A stretch of DNA of 64,000 nucleotides from NCBI RefSeq assembly GCF_016406125.1, contig NZ_CP066339.1, positions 2,728,001-2,792,000 of the forward strand, written 5' to 3'. The stretch is from Alicyclobacillus sp. SO9 (GTDB lineage: Bacteria > Bacillota > Bacilli > Alicyclobacillales > Alicyclobacillaceae). A model generated the notes under the pieces. That model was not told the origin of the DNA. It did not search any database and worked only from the letters and a program-made list of their open reading frames with translations. Position numbers and translations under genes: made by a program. Positions 60,529 through 64,000 of this stretch are shown piece after piece (position 1 is the first letter of the stretch; each line of letters begins with the position of its first letter).

Positions 60529-60624
60529 TCAGTGGCGGTTGCGACCGACGACTCCGCCAGCAATCCACACAAGTCCCATCGCAACTACAGCAATACCAGC
60601 CATAACGCCGCCTGCTACAGTCAT
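60529..60624 (-). CDS. 31-residue single-helix membrane peptide
   Basis: A very short product, MTVAGGVMAGIAVVAMGL at the start and a basic GRNRH end. One transmembrane helix covers almost all of it. GGGGAGG stands 8 bases before the ATG. A small CCGCC/GGCGG stem-loop lies just upstream (60653-60670). It is directly upstream of the mutase promoter. Function unknown; it could be a regulatory or toxin-like peptide, but nothing shows which. Confidence 0.5.
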   Translation of the reverse strand: MTVAGGVMAGIAVVAMGLVWIAGGVVGRNRH

Positions 60625-60712
60625 GTTTACAACCTCCCCTATGCTCGACTCACCGCCAGAAAGACGGCGGCTCAATACCTGTCAAATCCACTGCATTATA
60701 AGGATTCTCAGG

Positions 60713-61402
60713 CTACTCAAATGATAGTTGAAAAACATTTGTAAATGAACGCTTTAAGCGCCCTTCCCATTCAGAAAATGTGACATTTCCATTAATTTCG
60801 GCTTCTACTGACGTCACACCTCTGTCCGCAATTCCACAAGGCACAATTGTCTGAAAGTCACTGAGATCTGTCGTCACATTCAGAGCCAGACCATGAGCAG
60901 TAACAAACTCTCCATGCTGATTTCGACGGACGCTGGCACCTACAGCGCAAATCTTTCTATCCTCCACCCACACACCAGGGTACCCTTCGCTACGCTCCCC
61001 AGAAATACCAACTTCCGCTAACGCCGTGATAATGGATTCTTCCAGCAGTCGGATGTACTTGCTGACATCGTTATTCCACGGGTGTAAGTGCAGGACAGGG
61101 TAAACAACCCACTGTCCCGGACCGTGATAGGTTACATCCCCGCCTCTGTCTACCGTTCGTACTTCAAATCCTGACTGCTCGAGCCACTCTTTTGTTGCAA
61201 CAATATTGTGGGCCCCTCCGTTTTTACCAATGGTGATAGTCGGGGGATGTTCCACTGCGAAAATCGTCTGCCGGTCATCTTCTCCATTGAGCAACCGGTG
61301 GCGCTGTGCCATCTGAATGTCCAGAGCCTTGTCATAAGCAAGTCTGCCGAGGGATGCCCAGTGCCCTGAAGTTGTTGGTTGCTTTCCCACCTCATTCGTC
61401 AT
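60713..61402 (-). CDS. lipB: Octanoyl-[ACP]:protein octanoyltransferase
   Basis: A 229-residue LipB-type enzyme that moves octanoate from acyl carrier protein to lipoyl domains. The signature DRGGDVTYHGPGQWVVYP lies near residue 88 and the catalytic Cys in TIVPCGIADRG near 185. It begins 91 bases after lipA; an ATG 27 codons further up (61483) is also open and has a weak site, while AGGTGG stands 5 bases before the ATG used here, so the start is unsure. Pairs with lipA for lipoylation of the dehydrogenase E2 encoded next. Confidence 0.92.
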   Translation of the reverse strand: MTNEVGKQPTTSGHWASLGRLAYDKALDIQMAQRHRLLNGEDDRQTIFAVEHPPTITIGKNGGAHNIVATKEWLEQSGFEVRTVDRGGDVTYHGPGQWVVYPVLHLHPWNNDVSKYIRLLEESIITALAEVGISGERSEGYPGVWVEDRKICAVGASVRRNQHGEFVTAHGLALNVTTDLSDFQTIVPCGIADRGVTSVEAEINGNVTFSEWEGRLKRSFTNVFQLSFE

Positions 61403-61492
61403 TGTAACCACCTGCGATTCATTGGCTTTGTGGTCGGCTTTCAGAACCAAAGAGATCGGATCTCCTGACCACGGTGTATCCATAGAACAGCT

Positions 61493-62452
61493 CTACGCCT
61501 GGGTCCCAGTTTGATTCTGAAGAGACTGTAACGGCAAGCCGTTTGCTCGCTGTACTTGTTCATGAGCATGGTACGAGCTGCGTACAAGTGGACCCGCCTC
61601 AACGTGCGAAAATCCTCTGCGCAGACCCTCTCCTTTTAGTCGTAAAAACTCCGTCGGCGTATAAAACTTTTGAACAAGCAAGTGTTTCTTGGTTGGCTGC
61701 AGATACTGCCCAACTGTCAGAATATCGCATCCAACCTCGCGCAGGTCATCCATAGTTTGAAGGAGTTCCTCGAAGGTCTCTCCAAGCCCGACCATAATTG
61801 AGGATTTGGTCTTAATATCTGGACGCATTTCTTTGGCCCGGCGCAAGAGCTCCAGTGTTCGGTCGTACTTGGCCCTGGACCTGACTCTGTCAGACAACCG
61901 ACTCACCGTTTCAACATTGTGATTCAAAATGTCAGGGGAGGCGTCCATCACGACCTTGAGCGCTTCCCAGTCTCCCATAAAGTCAGGAATTAGAACTTCC
62001 ACACCGCACTTTGGAATCCTCGAGCGGATAGCCCGGATTGTGGCTGCAAAGATACCTGCTCCGCCGTCATTCAAATCATCTCGAGCTACGCTGGTAATAA
62101 CAGCATGTTGTAAATCCATGTTGACTGCAGCATCTGCAACGCGCTGAGGTTCCGCAGCATCAAATTCTGTCGGGCGTCCGCTGTTGACAGCGCAAAAGCG
62201 GCACGCACGTGTACACACATCTCCGAGGATCATAAACGTGGCAGTTCGATTTTCCCAGCATTCATAGATATTGGGACAGCGCGCTTCTTCACACACCGTA
62301 TGTAACGACTTTGTTCGCATAATATCTTTTAACTCTTGATAGTTCGGGCCTGTCTTCATTTGGATTTTCAACCAGTCTGGACGAGAGAACGCTTGTTCAC
62401 GCATAATTCGCTGTTTCTCCGCCTGTTTTTCTTCCAATTTGGAATTCGACAC
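61493..62452 (-). CDS. lipA: Lipoyl synthase
   Basis: A 319-residue radical-SAM enzyme that inserts two sulfurs into protein-bound octanoyl chains. The radical-SAM cluster is in [16 protein letters not shown] near residue 80 and the auxiliary cluster in [13 protein letters not shown] near 54; the C-terminal [13 protein letters not shown] includes the conserved RSSY. GGAGGGG precedes the GTG start. It lies between the E2 gene and lipB on the same strand. Confidence 0.96.
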   Translation of the reverse strand: MSNSKLEEKQAEKQRIMREQAFSRPDWLKIQMKTGPNYQELKDIMRTKSLHTVCEEARCPNIYECWENRTATFMILGDVCTRACRFCAVNSGRPTEFDAAEPQRVADAAVNMDLQHAVITSVARDDLNDGGAGIFAATIRAIRSRIPKCGVEVLIPDFMGDWEALKVVMDASPDILNHNVETVSRLSDRVRSRAKYDRTLELLRRAKEMRPDIKTKSSIMVGLGETFEELLQTMDDLREVGCDILTVGQYLQPTKKHLLVQKFYTPTEFLRLKGEGLRRGFSHVEAGPLVRSSYHAHEQVQRANGLPLQSLQNQTGTQA

Positions 62453-62520
62453 GACTGACCCCTCCTTTGTCTAAATCAGCAGACTTACTTAACTAGTGTA
62501 GACGATTCCCGAGACAAATC

Positions 62521-62549
62521 AAAGGATGGCGTCCTACTCGCCATCCTTT
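62521..62549 (-). terminator. Intrinsic terminator after the E2 gene
   Basis: AAAGGATGGCG and CGCCATCCTTT pair perfectly over 11 bases with a 7-base loop. On the minus strand the stem lies 25 bases after the E2 stop and ends CCTTTGATTTG, a short T-rich tail. It separates the dehydrogenase operon from lipA. Confidence 0.75.
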
Positions 62550-62574
62550 ATGAATTGCGCACCAACGTCGCTTC

Positions 62575-63888
62575 TTAATAAATCAGCGTATTCTCATCGT
62601 ATTTTTGTAGTCGGTCTTTGACGGCTTTCAGGAACTGACCGCTAATCCAACCGTCAAGCAGCCGGTGGTCCAAAGAGAAACAAAGATTGACCATACTGCG
62701 GATTGCAATCGCGTCGTTGACAACAACAGGTCTTTTCACAATCGATTCCACGGACAGTATTCCAGACTGCGGCATATTGATGATGGGCTGGGACAACACG
62801 GAACCGAATGCTCCTGTATTATTAACGGTAAATGTACCCCCCTGTACGTCGTCAATTGACAGACGACCAGACCGTGCCTTTGCAGCTAACTGATTCACGG
62901 AATGCGCTAGACCAGCAATACTTTGCCGATCCGCATCATGGATGACGGGGACAACCAGTGCGTCGTCAGTCGCAACTGCAATCGAAATGTTGACTCGACT
63001 TCTCATGTGGATTTTATCGTCCACCCATGCTGCATTCAGCATTGGATACTGTTTCAGCGCTTCAGCCACTGCTTTAATAAAGAAAGGAAGGTATGTGAGG
63101 TCAATGCCTTCTTTTTTCTTGAAATCTGATTTGACCTTTTGTCGAAGGCCAGCAAGATTCGTTACATCGGCTTCCACTACCGTCCATGCATGCGGCGCTG
63201 TCTGTTTACTCTCCACCATTTTCTTTGCAATCATTTTTCGGACTGTACTGGGTTCCACAATTTCGTCGCTAAGGCTGTCAAATTCCGTTGTGCGGGCCAC
63301 AGCCGCCGGGGGGGTCGCCGCCCCATCAACCTGCTTACCCTTGACTGGCTCCACGCTGCCTCCCATGCCGGCAGATTGGACGGGCGCTGCCTCTTGACTG
63401 GGTTGAGACGGTCTCTGCGCGCCTTTCGTTTCCTCCAGGTACTGACGCACGTCCTTGCGCGTAATGCGACCGCCTAGTCCGGTACCGTGCAGCTGTGCGA
63501 GGTCAATGTTGTTGTCCTGTGCTAAACGAAGAACTGCCGGTGAATAGCGGTTGCCCTCGGGTTTCTGCGGCGTCTCTGTTACTTTGTCGGTCACTGCATC
63601 AGCAGGAGCATTTGCGGCGGATGACTGTGGAACAGGGGTGCTTGACGCACCGCCTTCTGCCGCAACCGTACAGATGACTGTACCAACACTCACCGTTTCG
63701 CCTTCTTGTACGACAATGTCTGTCAACACTCCGTCATAGTCTGACGGCACCTCGGCAGTAACCTTATCTGTCACGACCTCCACTAAGGGTTCGTATTTTG
63801 CAACGGGATCGCCTACTTGTTTGAGCCACTTACCCAGTGTTCCTTCCGTTACACTCTCACCAAGCTGCGGCAACGTAATGTCCGCCAT
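62575..63888 (-). CDS. bkdB: Branched-chain 2-oxoacid dehydrogenase E2 (dihydrolipoyl acyltransferase)
   Basis: A 437-residue E2. Residues 1-78 are a lipoyl domain with the lipoylated Lys in VEVVTDKVTAEVPSD near 43; a flexible Ala/Pro/Thr linker follows, then a peripheral-subunit-binding domain (PAVLRLAQDNNIDLAQLHGTGLGGRITRKDV in parts, near 118-148) and the catalytic domain with the His in CFSLDHRLLDGWISGQF near 410. The pattern matches BkdB; acetyl (PDH) or 2-oxoglutarate types are less likely because of context and the E1-beta tail that precedes it. Confidence 0.88.
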   Translation of the reverse strand: MADITLPQLGESVTEGTLGKWLKQVGDPVAKYEPLVEVVTDKVTAEVPSDYDGVLTDIVVQEGETVSVGTVICTVAAEGGASSTPVPQSSAANAPADAVTDKVTETPQKPEGNRYSPAVLRLAQDNNIDLAQLHGTGLGGRITRKDVRQYLEETKGAQRPSQPSQEAAPVQSAGMGGSVEPVKGKQVDGAATPPAAVARTTEFDSLSDEIVEPSTVRKMIAKKMVESKQTAPHAWTVVEADVTNLAGLRQKVKSDFKKKEGIDLTYLPFFIKAVAEALKQYPMLNAAWVDDKIHMRSRVNISIAVATDDALVVPVIHDADRQSIAGLAHSVNQLAAKARSGRLSIDDVQGGTFTVNNTGAFGSVLSQPIINMPQSGILSVESIVKRPVVVNDAIAIRSMVNLCFSLDHRLLDGWISGQFLKAVKDRLQKYDENTLIY

Positions 63889-63950
63889 ATTGTTAACACC
63901 CTCTCTTCCAGTGCGATTTGACCGTCAACGGCTGGGACCATGAACTGCCG

Positions 63951-64000
63951 TTAAAATTCTGCCAGTTCGCGCATTGCGGCGGCGATTTTTTCCGGATTTA
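63951..64000 (-). CDS. 3' end of a probable 2-oxoacid dehydrogenase E1 beta subunit
   Basis: Only the last 15 codons are in the window, ending NPEKIAAAMRELAEF and a TAA. The helix and its position directly before the E2 gene on the same strand match the C-terminus of BkdAB-type E1-beta subunits. The rest lies to the right. Confidence 0.6.
   Translation of the reverse strand, partial: NPEKIAAAMRELAEF

Overview
The window comes from an endospore-forming Bacillales bacterium. Evidence is the spoIIAA-spoIIAB-sigF operon, spoVAC-D-E, spoIIM, spmA-spmB, a GerW/YtfJ protein, a YhcN-type lipoprotein and a DacF-type carboxypeptidase, with strong purine-rich Shine-Dalgarno sites and many TTG and GTG starts. 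The gene order resembles Bacillus subtilis in blocks, but the methylmalonyl-CoA genes, phenylacetate genes and repeat-filled spacers fit a more distant group such as Alicyclobacillaceae; that placement is inference. Most genes lie on the minus strand.

Region 1 (1-8.9 kb, minus) is an aerobic phenylacetate module: a TetR-family regulator behind a good sigma-A promoter, an EthD-like protein, the epoxidase genes paaA-B-C-D, the ligase paaK and an aldehyde dehydrogenase cut by the left edge. No paaE reductase is seen. A molybdopterin oxidoreductase follows. It is divergent from a plus-strand operon (9.2-13.5 kb) of an MFS transporter, a membrane acyltransferase and an acyl-CoA ligase, probably uptake and CoA activation of an unknown acid.

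Region 2 (13.7-22 kb) holds a lipoprotein gene that runs into a 19-bp tandem repeat, a PspA/IM30 gene, a 1.1 kb repeat- and palindrome-filled spacer, and a convergent minus-strand operon of DUF4178, DUF4247 lipoprotein, DUF350, a TrkA-N potassium channel and a membrane-anchored aminopropyltransferase. This looks like one envelope-stress module. A PQQ-type beta-propeller gene lies upstream.

Region 3 (22-32.7 kb) is mixed: exonuclease III, a trypsin-like protease without a membrane anchor, DUF1450 and DUF2797 proteins, a PrsW-like protein, an unusual Sir2 protein divergent from an XRE regulator, and the ResDE two-component system. Two small minus-strand genes (25200-25373 and 29374-29538) encode related proteins of 57 and 54 residues.

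Region 4 (32.7-53.6 kb) starts with an IS110-family element lying where B. subtilis has resABC. Then come rluB, spmB-spmA, ytfJ, a DUF2953 gene, scpB-scpA, an S2P-like protease, an aminopropyltransferase-fold protein, spoVAE-D-C, sigF-spoIIAB-spoIIAA, a plus-strand XRE/TPR regulator that separates the spoIIA operon from dacF, DUF1540, deoB, xerD, DUF4227, an RNHCP protein in the position of fur, spoIIM, an EndoQ-like nuclease and an ADP-ribose pyrophosphatase.

Region 5 (53.6-64 kb) is metabolic: an APC transporter, an M20 peptidase, the methylmalonyl-CoA set (carboxyltransferase beta subunit, a cobalamin-binding/epimerase fusion, mutase large subunit), lipB, lipA, and the E2 and the tail of a probable E1-beta of a branched-chain 2-oxoacid dehydrogenase. 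These would feed branched-chain and odd-chain carbon through propionyl-CoA and methylmalonyl-CoA to succinyl-CoA.

Short tandem duplications recur in the spacers throughout. No tRNA, rRNA or CRISPR array was seen.
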